From contig NZ_JAPDOB010000001.1 in NCBI RefSeq assembly GCF_026013565.1, positions 992,001 to 1,056,000 on the forward strand: a stretch of DNA of 64,000 bases, written 5' to 3'. The notes under the pieces are model-generated. The model was not told the DNA's origin. It searched no databases and saw nothing but the letters and a program-made list of their open reading frames with translations. Within the stretch, counting starts at the first letter, position 1, and each line of letters starts with the position of its first letter. The translations under genes and the position numbers were made by a program. This document shows, in pieces, positions 9,259 through 18,667 of the stretch. The DNA is from Sphingomonas arvum. GTDB lineage: Bacteria; Pseudomonadota; Alphaproteobacteria; Sphingomonadales; Sphingomonadaceae.

Positions 9259-11399
9259 GCGGGACGGCTGACTTCCTGCTGGAGCTGCTCAGCGAGGAAA
9301 TTCCCGCGCGGATGCAGGCGCGGGCGCGGAACGACCTGGCGCGGCTGTTCGCCGAGGAACTGGACAAGGCGGGGCTTGCGGCGGAGGCGATTGAGACGTT
9401 CGCCACTCCGCGCCGGCTGGGGCTGATCGCGCGGGGGCTGCCGCTCGCGACGCAGGGCTCAAGCGAGGAGACCAAGGGTCCCCGTTCCTCGGCGCCGCCG
9501 CAGGCGCTGGAGGGGTTCCTGCGCAAGACCGGGCTGACTCGGGAGCAGCTCGTCGAGCGCGACGGCGTGCTGTTCGCGGTGGTCGAGCGGCCCGGGCAGG
9601 CAACCAGCAGCGTGCTGGGGGCGGCGATCGAGCGGATCATCCGTGGGTTCCCCTGGCCCAAGTCGATGCGCTGGGGCACGGCGAGTTCCAGCACAGCCAG
9701 CCTGCGCTGGGTGCGGCCGCTGCACGGGATCGTGGCGCTGCTCGGCGACGAGATCGTGCCGGTGGACGTGGACGGGGTCGTCAGCGGGGCGTCGACGGTC
9801 GGACACCGCTTCCACCACCCGGGGCCGATCACGCTCGGCGGGGCGGGGGACTATGCCGAGAAGCTGAAAGCGTGCCACGTCATCGTCGATCCGGAAGAGC
9901 GGGCGGCGATCATCCGCGAGGGCGCGCAGGCGCTGGCGGCGGAAGCCGGCCTGGAGCTGGTCGCAGACGAGGGGCTGGTGGCGGAGAATGCGGGCCTGAC
10001 CGAGTGGCCGGTGCCGCTGCTCGGGCGGTTCGACGCCGATTACCTCGACGTGCCGCCGGAGGTGATCCAGCTGACCGCGCGGGTGAACCAGAAGTATTTC
10101 GTGTTGCGCGGGGCCGAGGGCGCGCTGGCTAACGCGTTCATCTGCACGGCGAACATTGAGGCGTCGGATGGCGGCGCGGCGATCGTCGCCGGCAACCAGC
10201 GGGTGCTCGCCGCGCGGCTGAGCGACGCGCGCTTCTTCTGGGAACAGGACCTCAAGGTCCCGCTGGAGGGGCAGGCGAGGAAGCTGTCCGGAATCATCTT
10301 CCACGAGAAGCTCGGCACGGTCGCGGACAAGGTCGAGCGGGTGGCTAAGCTCGCACGCTGGTTGGTTGAGGAAGGCGTGCTCAAGGGAGCCGATCCGGAC
10401 CAGGCGGAACGCGCCGCGCGGCTGGCCAAGGCCGATCTGGTCACCGGCATGGTTGGCGAGTTCCCGGAGTTGCAGGGCCTGATCGGTGGCTACTTGGCGG
10501 ACGCGCAGGGCGAGCCGAAGGCGGTCGCTGACGCGGTGCGCGACCACTACAAGCCGGTCGGGCAGGCCGACGAGGTTCCGACCGCACCGGTTACGGTGGC
10601 GGTGAGTTTAGCTGACAAGTTGGACTCCATCGTGTCCTTCTTCGCGGTCGACGAGCGCCCAACTGGTTCGAAAGACCCGTTTGCTCTTCGCCGCGCAGCC
10701 ATTGGCCTCATCCAACTCGTTGTGGTGAATGGGCTGAAGGCCGCGTTGCACAGCGTCCTTGCCTCCGCGGAGATCGGCGTCGTTGAGCAGCACCTTTCCG
10801 CTCTGAAAACTTTCGAAGAAGCAGGCGTGCTGAAGCACCCTGGATATAAATCTCCGATCTCGAAAACTCAGGATGTTGATGTCGGAGAAGCGATCCTCGG
10901 ATTCTTGGCTGAGCGCCTGAAGGTTCAGCAGCGGGAAGCCGGCGTAAGGCACGATCTGATCGATGCGGTGTTCGCGCTGGGTGGGGAGGACGACCTCGTC
11001 CGATTACTGGCGCGGGTAACGGCGCTGCAGGTGTTTGTGGAGACGGAGGACGGGCGCAACCTGCTGGCCGGGTACAAGCGGGCGGCCAATATCCTGAAGA
11101 AGGAAGAGGGCAGCTGGACCGCGGATCAGGTCCGGGGCGACGATGTGCCTGCGGAGGAGCAGGCGCTGACGACGGCGGTGGATGCGGCGGAGCCGCGGGC
11201 TCGGGCGGCGGTCGAGGCGGAGGACTTCGCCGGAGCGATGACTGCGCTGGCGTCCCTGCGAGGGCCGATCGACGCCTTCTTCGACAAGGTGACGGTCAAT
11301 GCCGAGGACGCCGGGGTGCGGGCGCGGCGCTTGGCGCTGCTCACCAGGTTCCGCGATTCGGTGCACGCCGTGGCGGATTTCTCGAAGATCGAGGGCTAG
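9255..11399 (+). CDS. glyS: Glycine--tRNA ligase beta subunit
   Basis: 714 residues starting at the ATG that overlaps the glyQ stop. The N-terminus [16 protein letters not shown] and the HD-like middle region ([30 protein letters not shown]) are diagnostic. [16 protein letters not shown] and a C-terminal anticodon-binding-like domain ending [11 protein letters not shown] complete it. It provides tRNA recognition for the heterotetramer. Roughly bases 10,596-10,970 (residues about 448-572) have noticeably more A/T at third codon positions than flanking sequence, while the protein remains alignable. This suggests a local recombination patch. No frameshift was seen. Confidence 0.97.
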   Translation: MSGTADFLLELLSEEIPARMQARARNDLARLFAEELDKAGLAAEAIETFATPRRLGLIARGLPLATQGSSEETKGPRSSAPPQALEGFLRKTGLTREQLVERDGVLFAVVERPGQATSSVLGAAIERIIRGFPWPKSMRWGTASSSTASLRWVRPLHGIVALLGDEIVPVDVDGVVSGASTVGHRFHHPGPITLGGAGDYAEKLKACHVIVDPEERAAIIREGAQALAAEAGLELVADEGLVAENAGLTEWPVPLLGRFDADYLDVPPEVIQLTARVNQKYFVLRGAEGALANAFICTANIEASDGGAAIVAGNQRVLAARLSDARFFWEQDLKVPLEGQARKLSGIIFHEKLGTVADKVERVAKLARWLVEEGVLKGADPDQAERAARLAKADLVTGMVGEFPELQGLIGGYLADAQGEPKAVADAVRDHYKPVGQADEVPTAPVTVAVSLADKLDSIVSFFAVDERPTGSKDPFALRRAAIGLIQLVVVNGLKAALHSVLASAEIGVVEQHLSALKTFEEAGVLKHPGYKSPISKTQDVDVGEAILGFLAERLKVQQREAGVRHDLIDAVFALGGEDDLVRLLARVTALQVFVETEDGRNLLAGYKRAANILKKEEGSWTADQVRGDDVPAEEQALTTAVDAAEPRARAAVEAEDFAGAMTALASLRGPIDAFFDKVTVNAEDAGVRARRLALLTRFRDSVHAVADFSKIEG

Positions 11400-11440
11400 T
11401 CCAAGCGCGTATCGCTCGAAGGCCGCTGACCGCACCAGCG

Positions 11441-11486
11441 CCCTTCGACTTCGCTTCGCTCCGCTCAGAACGAGCGATCTTACGGG
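11441..11486. repeat. Dispersed intergenic palindromic repeat, copy 1
   Basis: This short element begins CCTTCGACTTCGCT, contains a CGCTC/GAGCG hairpin and ends TCTTACGGG. A second, closely similar copy is at 23,523-23,559. It sits between the glyS stop and the convergent stop of the Asp-rich protein, where a bidirectional terminator would be expected. Short CTTCGACTTCGCTC-type repeats scattered between genes are common in sphingomonad genomes, to my knowledge. Two copies in one window support a multi-copy REP-like element. Confidence 0.65.
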
Positions 11487-11497
11487 ACCAAGTCGGC

Positions 11498-11959
11498 TTA
11501 GAAGCGCCGGTCGTCCGCCGGGTGCCGATCCCCGCGGTTGGGGACGCCGTCGCCGTCCACGTCACCAGGGCGACGTCCGCCGCCCACCAGCGGCCGGTCG
11601 CGATAACCATCGCCGTCGCGGTCGCCGATCGGGCGGTCACGGAAACCGTCGCGATCGCGGTCGTCGTACGGGCCGCTGCCGACCGGACGGTCCGCCACTG
11701 GCGCACCAGCGGCCGCGCCGCGGCTGCGCGTTGCGGAGTGGTGCAGTGCGTCGGCCTCGCGCAGGTCCTTGTCACGCTGCGCGATCACGGTGTCACGCTC
11801 CTTGAGGTCGCGTTCCAGCGTGCGACGCTTCTCCTGCTCCTCGGTGTAGCGGTTCTTCCACTTGCGGCGGCCGCCGCTGGTCGCCCACATGCCGACCAGC
11901 AGGCCGAGCACGAACACTAGTCCGAGGATCACCCATTGATCGGGTGTGAAGTTCGTCAT
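11498..11959 (-). CDS. Membrane-anchored coiled-coil protein with Asp-rich (TSP3-like) repeats
   Basis: 153 residues from the ATG at 11959. Residues 8-27 form one transmembrane helix (WVILGLVFVLGLLVGMWATS). Residues 32-75 are highly charged with heptad character (RRTLERDLKERDTVIAQRDK), a likely coiled coil. The last 55 residues contain three consecutive loops of the D-x-D-x-D-G type: DRDRDGFRD, DRDGDGYRD and DVDGDGVPN. Loops of this kind bind calcium in thrombospondin type 3 and EF-hand/dockerin proteins. No known family is recognised. It lies just past the terminator of Tad locus 1 on the same strand, and an envelope role is only a guess. Confidence 0.7.
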   Translation of the reverse strand: MTNFTPDQWVILGLVFVLGLLVGMWATSGGRRKWKNRYTEEQEKRRTLERDLKERDTVIAQRDKDLREADALHHSATRSRGAAAGAPVADRPVGSGPYDDRDRDGFRDRPIGDRDGDGYRDRPLVGGGRRPGDVDGDGVPNRGDRHPADDRRF

Positions 11960-12034
11960 GGGGCCAAGCTCCCTTGTGCCAAGTCCGTAACGACTAAGCG
12001 CTGGGAAGCTGGCGAGGTTCCCGGCGAACAACGA

Positions 12035-12067
12035 AGCGGGGTCCTGCGCCAGGCGCGGGACCCCGCT
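12035..12067 (-). terminator. Predicted intrinsic terminator/hairpin after tadC of Tad locus 1
   Basis: On the minus strand a 10-base arm AGCGGGGTCC and its complement flank an inner GCGC-CTG-GCGC hairpin, separated by a single mismatch. The result is one long GC-rich stem of about 14 pairs. It begins 17 nt downstream of the tadC stop. The following bases contain a few scattered T residues but no long T-run, so termination strength is uncertain. Confidence 0.6.
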
Positions 12068-12083
12068 GTTGTGCCTGCCCGCG

Positions 12084-13079
12084 CTATCCTCGGTTCAGGA
12101 AGTTGTCGCGGATCGAGCAGGCCGCCGGACCCAGGATACACACGAAGAGGGTCGGCAGAATGAACAGGATCAGCGGAACGGTCATGATCGCCGGCAACCG
12201 CGCGGCTTTCTCCTCCGCCCGCATCATGCGTTCGTTGCGGAACTCGGCCGACAGGACGCGCAGTGCGCTGGCCAGCGGAGTGCCGTACTTCTCCGTCTGG
12301 ATCATGGTGGTGACCACACCACGCACGGCTTCGAGGTCGACGCGGGTGGCGAGGTTCTCGAACGCCTGGCGGCGCTCGTTGAGAAAGCCCAGTTCGATGG
12401 AGGTGAGGCCGAATTCATCGCCGAGCTCCGGATAGGCCTTGCCCAATTCCTTGGCGACGCGGGCGAAGGCGGCGTCCACGGTTAGGCCAGCCTCGGCGCA
12501 GATGACGAGCAGATCGAGCGCGTCGGGCAGACCCTTGCGGATCGCGTCGCTGCGCTTCTTGACCTTGTTGCCGAGCCACAGGTCGGGCGCCTTGTAGCTG
12601 AGCACCAGGGTGCCGGCGACAAGGGCATACTTCTTGATCGGACCCCATTCGGGGAATGCCTCGAACACGTACACCGACAGGACCGCGATGGTGCCCAGGA
12701 CCAGCGGCGCCATGAAGCGCGCCAAAATGACGAAGAAGGCGAGGTCCTTGGTCCGGATGCCGGCCTGCAGCAAGCGCTGCTGCGTCTTCTGAATCTGGTC
12801 GTCCTGCAGCATCTTAAGGCTGCCCAGCACGCTGCGGACCCTGTCGGCGGCGGCGTTCTTGTTGGTCAGCTTCTTGCGTCTATTGGTGGACGCGACGATG
12901 CCGGCCTTCAGCTGCTCGCGCCGCTCGTTGAGCGCCTTGACGCGGCGCGCCATCGGATCGCGCACCGTGGTTGCGGCATAGATGGCGAGCAGCACGGCCA
13001 TGGTGGCGATGCCGGACAGGATGGTCGCCACAAAGACGACGTCGATGCCGAGGAGGGTGGGCCCAGTCGCGGGTTGCAT
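12084..13079 (-). CDS. tadC: Tad pilus inner-membrane platform protein TadC (locus 1)
   Basis: 331 residues, a type II secretion system F-domain protein. There is an N-terminal helix at about residues 12-35, a cytoplasmic stretch, two helices near 110-160, the T2SSF domain with LPDALDLLVICAEAGLTVDAAF, and a final helix pair (LPAIMTVPLILFILPTLFVCIL). Members pair with TadB to form the platform that the CpaF/TadA ATPase drives during Flp pilus assembly. It lies 15 nt downstream of tadB and ends the operon before a hairpin. No CpaF gene is present in this locus. Confidence 0.93.
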   Translation of the reverse strand: MQPATGPTLLGIDVVFVATILSGIATMAVLLAIYAATTVRDPMARRVKALNERREQLKAGIVASTNRRKKLTNKNAAADRVRSVLGSLKMLQDDQIQKTQQRLLQAGIRTKDLAFFVILARFMAPLVLGTIAVLSVYVFEAFPEWGPIKKYALVAGTLVLSYKAPDLWLGNKVKKRSDAIRKGLPDALDLLVICAEAGLTVDAAFARVAKELGKAYPELGDEFGLTSIELGFLNERRQAFENLATRVDLEAVRGVVTTMIQTEKYGTPLASALRVLSAEFRNERMMRAEEKAARLPAIMTVPLILFILPTLFVCILGPAACSIRDNFLNRG

Positions 13080-13094
13080 GACGATAGTGCCCCT

Positions 13095-14066
13095 TTAGAT
13101 CTCGAAGTTGATCATCTTGGCCATGATGAACACGCCGATGCCCATCCAGATGAGGCCGCCGATGCCGGCCACCATGAGGCGCGGGTCGGTGAAAAAGCCG
13201 CCCATGTACTTCGGGTTCATCATACTCACGAGCGCGAAGACGATGAAGGGAAGCGAGCCGACGATCATGGCGGATGCCTTGGACTCGGAGCTCATCGCTT
13301 TGATCTTGAGCTTCATCTGCGCGCGCTTGCGCAGCACGTCGGCAAGGTTGCTGAGCGTTTCCGCCAGGTTACCGCCGGTCTCGCGCTGAATGGCGAGAGT
13401 GATGACGAAGAACTGGAATTCCGGCGTACCGAGGCGATCGGCGGTTTCTTGCAAGGCCGCATCCATGGTGCGGCCGATCTTCATCTTGTCCGACACTGCC
13501 CTGAATTCGACCCCGACGGGTCCACCAATTTCGCCAGAAACGATCCCCAGCGTTTCGGTGATGGGAAGGCCCGACCGAAGGCCGCGGACCATCAACTCGA
13601 TCGCATCCGGGAAATTGACGTTGAAGGCGGCGAGGCGCTTCTTGATCAGATAATTGATCGTCATGTGCGGCAGCCCGGTTGCGACAAACAGGCCGAGCAT
13701 CAAAGCCAGGAGGATAGGCGCGCCCTTCAGGGTGAGCAGCAGGAACACGATCATCAGGATGCCGGCCGAGACCATCCCGTACTGACCCAGCGTCCAGGCT
13801 TTTCCCGTGCGCTCAAGCCGGAGCCGAAGCAGGGCAGGGCGGGGCATCAGCGAGGAAAAGGCATTCTCCATCCGGCCCTGGCGCTGCGCCATGAGCTTGC
13901 GGATCTGCGCCTGAGCGGAGGCCTTCAGCGGGCTGTCGGCGTGGCGCTCCTTGAGAAGCTCAAGGCGGCGCTTGACCGCCTTGGACGGCGATGGCCCATT
14001 GAAGGCAAGCGCCAGCAGGAGCAAAGTCGCCCCGGCGGCACCAGCAAGCATCAACAACATCAGCAT
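13095..14066 (-). CDS. tadB: Tad pilus inner-membrane platform protein TadB (locus 1)
   Basis: 323 residues. An N-terminal transmembrane helix (residues 1-20) and two more near 85-125 precede the T2SSF domain, with FPDAIELMVRGLRSGLPITETL and QRETGGNLAETLSNLADVLRKR. A C-terminal helix pair (FIVFALVSMMNPKYMGGFF, GGLIWMGIGVFIMAKMINF) closes it. It is the partner of TadC in the pilus platform. It follows cpaE by 47 nt; in most Tad operons the ATPase gene cpaF occupies this position, and here it is absent. Confidence 0.93.
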   Translation of the reverse strand: MLMLLMLAGAAGATLLLLALAFNGPSPSKAVKRRLELLKERHADSPLKASAQAQIRKLMAQRQGRMENAFSSLMPRPALLRLRLERTGKAWTLGQYGMVSAGILMIVFLLLTLKGAPILLALMLGLFVATGLPHMTINYLIKKRLAAFNVNFPDAIELMVRGLRSGLPITETLGIVSGEIGGPVGVEFRAVSDKMKIGRTMDAALQETADRLGTPEFQFFVITLAIQRETGGNLAETLSNLADVLRKRAQMKLKIKAMSSESKASAMIVGSLPFIVFALVSMMNPKYMGGFFTDPRLMVAGIGGLIWMGIGVFIMAKMINFEI

Positions 14067-14113
14067 CGGCTCGTCCTCGTTCGTCGTTCAGCGTCCCGGA
14101 TGATGAAGGGGCG

Positions 14114-15379
14114 TCAGGCCGCCTTCTTCGCCAGCATAGACTTGAGGCCGCCGACCAGCGACTTGCCCGCGTCCGCCTTGGCGGACTTGGCGGCCGTCTC
14201 GGCACCTTCCTCAGTGGCATGGCTGAGCACCATGTTGCACAAGGTGAGATAGGGCTGAGCCGCCTTGCCCGTGGCGACCGCCGCCACCGGCTTGCCGAGC
14301 TTGGCCGCCTGGGCTGCCAATTTGCCGTCTTCGTTGATGACGATGTCGATCGCTCGCTCCACCGACTGCTCGAAGTCCTTACGGCTGATCTCCAAGGCGC
14401 CGCCCGAGGGCAGGCGATTGGACACCAGGATCACCTTGGTCTGCGGAGCATTGGCCTTGAGCCAGGCGAGCAGGCGAATGGTATCGCGGGTCGCCGCCAA
14501 AGTCAGTTCGCTGACCACCACCGCGACATGGGCGTCGTGCACCATGTGCGGATATTGGATCAGCATCTGTCGCGGCAGGTCGACAACGGTCGATTCGAAC
14601 GCGTTCTTCATTTCCTCCTGGAGCTGGAAGAAAGCCGTGCCGTCGGTGATCAGCGGCTGGTTGATCGGCGCTTCCGCCGACAGCACGCTGAGGCGCTCGT
14701 TGGCGCGGACCATGGCGCGTTCGATGAACAGACCGTCGATGCGGCTCGGGTTCTCGATCGCGTCAGTCAGGCCGCGGCCCGGCTCCAGGTCGAGGGCGAG
14801 GGCGCCGGTTCCGAAGTGGATGTCGAGGTCGAGCAACGCCGTCGAGCGATGCGCCTTCTCACCCAGCAGCCACGCGAGCGAGGTGGCGATTGTCGAAGCG
14901 CCGACGCCGCCGCGAACGCCAATGACCGTGGTCATGACGTGGGGACGGTCTACCTGTGCTTCGCCCCGCGGGCCCGACAGCATGGCCTGGGCGTGCGTAA
15001 ACGTGTCACGCAGCTGGTCCACGCTGAAGGGCTTGAGCAGATAATCGTGGATGCCGCTGGCGACCAGGTCGCGGTACAGGCGCACGTCGTTGACCTGGCC
15101 GGCAGCGATCACCACCGTGCCGGGCTCGCAGACCTCGGCCAAGGCGTTGATGTCGTTCAGCGGATCGGCCGACTCAGACAGGTCCACGAACAGGATGTTG
15201 GGCGAGGCCGAGACCGACAACGACTGAACCGCGTTGCGCAGCCCGCCCTTGTTGACCTTCTCCGGGCTCCAGCCATGCTCCACCGCGATTGGACGGAGCA
15301 TGTCGGCTGTGGCGTCGTCGCAGACGAACGCCTGGAACGGATCGCGCAGACCCGCGCGGGCATGGAATGGCGCGTTCAT
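14114..15379 (-). CDS. cpaE: Tad pilus localisation ATPase CpaE/TadZ (locus 1)
   Basis: 421 residues. Residues 15-130 form a receiver-like domain (ILFVDLSES, GIHDYLLKPFS). A MinD/ParA-type domain follows with the atypical P-loop GVRGGVGAST at 154-163, where the two lysines of the deviant Walker A box are Arg and Ala, as in TadZ proteins. DLDIHFGTGALALDLEPG is the Walker A' region. A basic tail (KSMLAKKAA) may contact membrane. CpaE/TadZ places the pilus machine at a pole. It is 3 nt downstream of cpaD. Confidence 0.93.
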   Translation of the reverse strand: MNAPFHARAGLRDPFQAFVCDDATADMLRPIAVEHGWSPEKVNKGGLRNAVQSLSVSASPNILFVDLSESADPLNDINALAEVCEPGTVVIAAGQVNDVRLYRDLVASGIHDYLLKPFSVDQLRDTFTHAQAMLSGPRGEAQVDRPHVMTTVIGVRGGVGASTIATSLAWLLGEKAHRSTALLDLDIHFGTGALALDLEPGRGLTDAIENPSRIDGLFIERAMVRANERLSVLSAEAPINQPLITDGTAFFQLQEEMKNAFESTVVDLPRQMLIQYPHMVHDAHVAVVVSELTLAATRDTIRLLAWLKANAPQTKVILVSNRLPSGGALEISRKDFEQSVERAIDIVINEDGKLAAQAAKLGKPVAAVATGKAAQPYLTLCNMVLSHATEEGAETAAKSAKADAGKSLVGGLKSMLAKKAA

Positions 15380-15382
15380 CGA

Positions 15383-16018
15383 TTAACCTCCGCTCTTGGT
15401 GCTGACGGACTGCAAGCCGCCCTTGCCGGTCGGGGCCTGCGTCCGGTACGCGTCGATTGCCCGCGTTGCGGTGGCCGGGTCGGTGACGCCGTCGGGATCG
15501 CGGCCGTGGACCAGGTCCTCGGGGTTGGCGACCATGGCGGCCATGTTGCTGTTCACGCCGCAGCCGAAGTTCGACAGCATGCGGTTTTGATAGTTGGGAA
15601 GCGCCGGCTCGCTCCAGTTGGGGCAGCCGGGCACCTGGGCCCGGGAGCGCGTGACGACCACCCGCACGGCGCCGTCAGAGAGGGCGCCAGCGGTGACGGG
15701 AGCTCCATTTGAAACCAGCATGCCGTAGCGGCCTGCGACCTCCGCGACTTCCGGGCGGATCGAGCCGGCCATCGGGCCGTCGATGTAGATGGCATCGCCG
15801 TAGCCGAGCTGCAGCCCGCGGAACCAGCCGTCGAGCCGGCCAGCCTCCGACGGCCCGAGCGAGCCGGTCGAGGCCGCCAGGTCAATCACATAGTCCGAGC
15901 GGGAGACCACCGGAACGTTGACCGGGAGGACACCGCGCTGCGGCTGGTCCTTGGGCGTGTAGCCGCAAGCACCGGTTGATGCGGCGGCAAGGGCGAGCAG
16001 GGCGAATTTCTTGATCAT
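15383..16018 (-). CDS. cpaD: Tad pilus assembly lipoprotein CpaD (locus 1)
   Basis: 211 residues. The signal peptide ends STGACGYTPKDQ, giving a lipobox with Cys18. The rest contains SDYVIDLAASTG, VTRSRAQVPGCPNWS and FGCGVNSNMAAMVANPEDLVHGR, the characteristic CpaD end region with paired cysteines. CpaD is an outer-membrane-associated lipoprotein thought to help the CpaC secretin. It sits between cpaC (26 nt) and cpaE (3 nt). The second Tad locus in this window has no recognisable equivalent. Confidence 0.92.
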   Translation of the reverse strand: MIKKFALLALAAASTGACGYTPKDQPQRGVLPVNVPVVSRSDYVIDLAASTGSLGPSEAGRLDGWFRGLQLGYGDAIYIDGPMAGSIRPEVAEVAGRYGMLVSNGAPVTAGALSDGAVRVVVTRSRAQVPGCPNWSEPALPNYQNRMLSNFGCGVNSNMAAMVANPEDLVHGRDPDGVTDPATATRAIDAYRTQAPTGKGGLQSVSTKSGG

Positions 16019-16044
16019 GGATCGATCCTCTCGTGCGGCGCTGC

Positions 16045-17550
16045 TCAGAGCTTGAAACCGGGGGTGGGAGCGGTCGCGGCGGGCGCTGCGGCGGCGCTGA
16101 CGCCCGGGCCAGGCACCGGGCCGGTCGGCCGAGGCCCCGACACACCCTTGAAGGTCTGGCCTTCCAGGTTGAGTTCGGGATCGCTCGGCGCGCGATAACC
16201 ATCCGCCGGGCTGGCGAGCTGACCGGAAACCGGGCGCACCAGGTAGGGCGTAACGATGATCACCAGCTCGGTCTCCTGGCGACGGAAGCTGGTCGAGCGG
16301 AACAGGGCGCCAAGCACCGGCAGGTCGCCCAGGAAAGGCGCCTTGCTGACGTCGTTGGTGTTGGTGTTGCGCAGCAGGCCAGCGATCATGAAGGACTGGC
16401 CAGAGCCCAGTTCCACCGTGGTCTCGGCCCGACGCGTGGTGAGCGCCGGAACGACGTAGCCGTTCAACCGCACGGACCCTTCGTTGCTGAGTTCGCTGAC
16501 TTCAGGGCGGACGCGCATGGAGATGCGGCCGTCGGCCAGCACGACGGGCGTGAAGGCTAGGCCGACGCCGTACTGCTTGTACTCGATGCTGAGGGTGCCG
16601 AGCGACTGTGACACGGGGATCGGGAACTCGCCGCCCGCCAGGAAGCTGGCGGTTTCGCCGGACAGTGCAGTCAGCGTCGGCTCGGCCAGCAGGGTGACCA
16701 GGCCATCCTTGGCGGCGAGGTCGAGCGTGCTCAGTACGTCCAGACCGAACAGCTTGCCGGCCGCGCCCAAGGTGGTTCCAAGGCTGCCGATGTTGAAGCT
16801 TTTCGGCACGGCGGGGGTGTTCTGCGTCGCCGGAGTCCCGAAGGTTCCCGGGCTGCCCTGACCGATCCCGAACTGAAAGCCGCTGGTGGCATCACGGGAC
16901 AGCAGGTTGACGCCGATGCTCTTCAGCAGCGATCGGTTGACCTCGGCAACGCGCACCTTGAGCGCCACCTGCAGCGGCGTGGCGGTACGCAGTCGATTGA
17001 CGACGCAGATCTTGCACAGGGCACCCGGCTGCGACATGTCGACGCCTGGGTTGAGCTCCGACGTGGCGAGGCGCGCCGCCAGGCTTGCATCCTCGGGGGA
17101 GGCCACCGTTCCCGACAGAATGGCGGTCTGGCCAATCGTGGTCACCCGGACGTCGGATTCGGGCATGACCGCTTTCAGCACGTCGTTGACGGTCGGCAGG
17201 TTCTGGCTCACCCGGACCTGGGCCCCGTACACCACCGATCCATTGGCGCTGGTCGCGATCACCGTGGCTTCGCCGAAGTCCTTGCCGAACAGGTTCAGCT
17301 GCCGCGGCGAGTTGACGAGCACGTCGGCGACCTTCGGGTTGGAGGTCCAGACATTCGCCACATTGCTCGGCAGCGTGATCATCTGCCCTTCACCAACGGA
17401 CAGCTGCACCTGGCTGGTCGGGCGATAGGTGCCCGAATAGCCGCCCGACTGGGCGTTGGCGGGAGCGGCGCCGGTGAAAGCGACGCCAAGGGAAATCGCG
17501 GCGGCGGCCGTGCCGAGCGAGGCTCGGCGCATGAGATTACGAGCGATCAT
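16045..17550 (-). CDS. cpaC: Tad pilus outer-membrane secretin CpaC/RcpA (locus 1)
   Basis: 501 residues from ATG 17550, with a Sec signal peptide ending ANAQSGG. The N-terminal pilus/BON-type domains (VTTIGQTAILSGTVASPEDA) are followed by the secretin domain: EPTLTALSGETASFLAGGEFPIPV, then GQSFMIAGLLRN and the closing block LGDLPVLGALFRS, ELVIIVTPYLVRP. A Pro/Ala-rich tail of about 50 residues follows. It forms the outer-membrane pore for the pilus. Its start lies 1 nt beyond the cpaB stop, so translation is likely coupled. The longer upstream start at 17592 would sit inside cpaB and is rejected. Confidence 0.95.
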   Translation of the reverse strand: MIARNLMRRASLGTAAAAISLGVAFTGAAPANAQSGGYSGTYRPTSQVQLSVGEGQMITLPSNVANVWTSNPKVADVLVNSPRQLNLFGKDFGEATVIATSANGSVVYGAQVRVSQNLPTVNDVLKAVMPESDVRVTTIGQTAILSGTVASPEDASLAARLATSELNPGVDMSQPGALCKICVVNRLRTATPLQVALKVRVAEVNRSLLKSIGVNLLSRDATSGFQFGIGQGSPGTFGTPATQNTPAVPKSFNIGSLGTTLGAAGKLFGLDVLSTLDLAAKDGLVTLLAEPTLTALSGETASFLAGGEFPIPVSQSLGTLSIEYKQYGVGLAFTPVVLADGRISMRVRPEVSELSNEGSVRLNGYVVPALTTRRAETTVELGSGQSFMIAGLLRNTNTNDVSKAPFLGDLPVLGALFRSTSFRRQETELVIIVTPYLVRPVSGQLASPADGYRAPSDPELNLEGQTFKGVSGPRPTGPVPGPGVSAAAAPAATAPTPGFKL

Positions 17551-17551
17551 C

Positions 17552-18616
17552 TTAGCGGGCTCCCACGGGAACAATGGAGACGTCGTTGCCACGAGCGATC
17601 CGGACGACGGGGCCGGCCGGAGCGGCGGTTTCGCCGCCGGCCGGCGCGCCGCCGCCGGCGCGATTGATGGCCCCGCTCATGCGGTCGAGAGCGCCGATGG
17701 CACGGTCGAACTTCTGATCTTCGGTGCTGGTCTTGGCCGGAACGGTGCGGCGCTGGAAGCGAGACACGTCGCCGCCGGTCGTATAGGTGCTGCCAGCGTC
17801 GATCGGCTGGCTGGCGAAGCTGAGCATCAGCTTGCGCTCGTCGGCCGGGGTGGCGTTGGCGGGCAGCTTGACCTGGCCCTCGGCGATTGCTCGCTGGAAA
17901 TCAGCGGTATTGTCGGCAATCGAGCGGAGCGACAGGGAGATGGTGCCCAAGCTCTGTGCCACGGCGATCTTCTCGGCCAGGCGCGGGGTGGCCTCCACGG
18001 TGACCGTGTCGGGCTTCATGATCTGCGGCTTGCCGTCGTCGCCGTTGGCGCTGACCTTCTGGTCGATGGCCAGGATCCGCAGGTTGCGCATGATGGTTTC
18101 GGAGACCTTGAGCGGCGGGCCGTCGCCGCCGCCGGCAACCGTCTGCGTCAGGACGAGGTCGACCCGGTCGCCCGGAAAGACAAAGCCGGCGACGCCACCG
18201 GTGCGCCCGTCGAGCGGCAGGGTGACGGCGCGCATGCCGGGGGCCAGGGCGGCGGCGAGAAAGCCACGATCCTGCGGGCCGACCAGGTTGCCGCGGGTCA
18301 GCGGCTGGCCGGCGGTGATCGGATTGCGCACCACGGTGCCGATCAGCTTGGCCATCGTCGAGTCCGGCTGCCCTTCCTGGTAATAAGCGTTCTGGACGAG
18401 TTCGGCCGGCCAGGGCTGGAAGGTGAAGGACTCCGCGTCGACGATCGTACCAACGGCCATTGCCTTCTTGGCGACGAGGATCTTGGGACCCTGCGGCACG
18501 GGCGCGGCATGCGCCTCGGGCGCGGATGCGCCGGTGAACATGTTCTTGGCCATGACCGCGGTGACCGCCGCGACCAGCAGCGCACCGATCAGGAGCGCAA
18601 TCTTCTTCACATCCAT
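17552..18616 (-). CDS. cpaB: Tad pilus assembly protein CpaB/RcpC (locus 1)
   Basis: 354 residues. One N-terminal transmembrane helix (KIALLIGALLVAAVTAVMA) precedes a SAF/antifreeze-like domain (LVAKKAMAVGTIVDAESF). The RcpC block MRAVTLPLDGRTGGVAGFVFPGDRVDLVLT follows in the middle. The C-terminus is extended by a low-complexity Gly/Ala region. CpaB is a periplasmic/inner-membrane component that helps secretin stability. It is 51 nt downstream of cpaA. A homologue (300 residues) heads Tad locus 2. Confidence 0.94.
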   Translation of the reverse strand: MDVKKIALLIGALLVAAVTAVMAKNMFTGASAPEAHAAPVPQGPKILVAKKAMAVGTIVDAESFTFQPWPAELVQNAYYQEGQPDSTMAKLIGTVVRNPITAGQPLTRGNLVGPQDRGFLAAALAPGMRAVTLPLDGRTGGVAGFVFPGDRVDLVLTQTVAGGGDGPPLKVSETIMRNLRILAIDQKVSANGDDGKPQIMKPDTVTVEATPRLAEKIAVAQSLGTISLSLRSIADNTADFQRAIAEGQVKLPANATPADERKLMLSFASQPIDAGSTYTTGGDVSRFQRRTVPAKTSTEDQKFDRAIGALDRMSGAINRAGGGAPAGGETAAPAGPVVRIARGNDVSIVPVGAR

Positions 18617-18667
18617 GGCGAACCCGCCTCCACTGTCGAGGACTTGCCCCGGAAACAGCGTCAGGGA

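Noticed and set aside
13074-15712. Plus-strand long frames opposite tadB and cpaE of locus 1
   Set aside because: Antisense shadows of intact pilus genes, no start signals or motifs.
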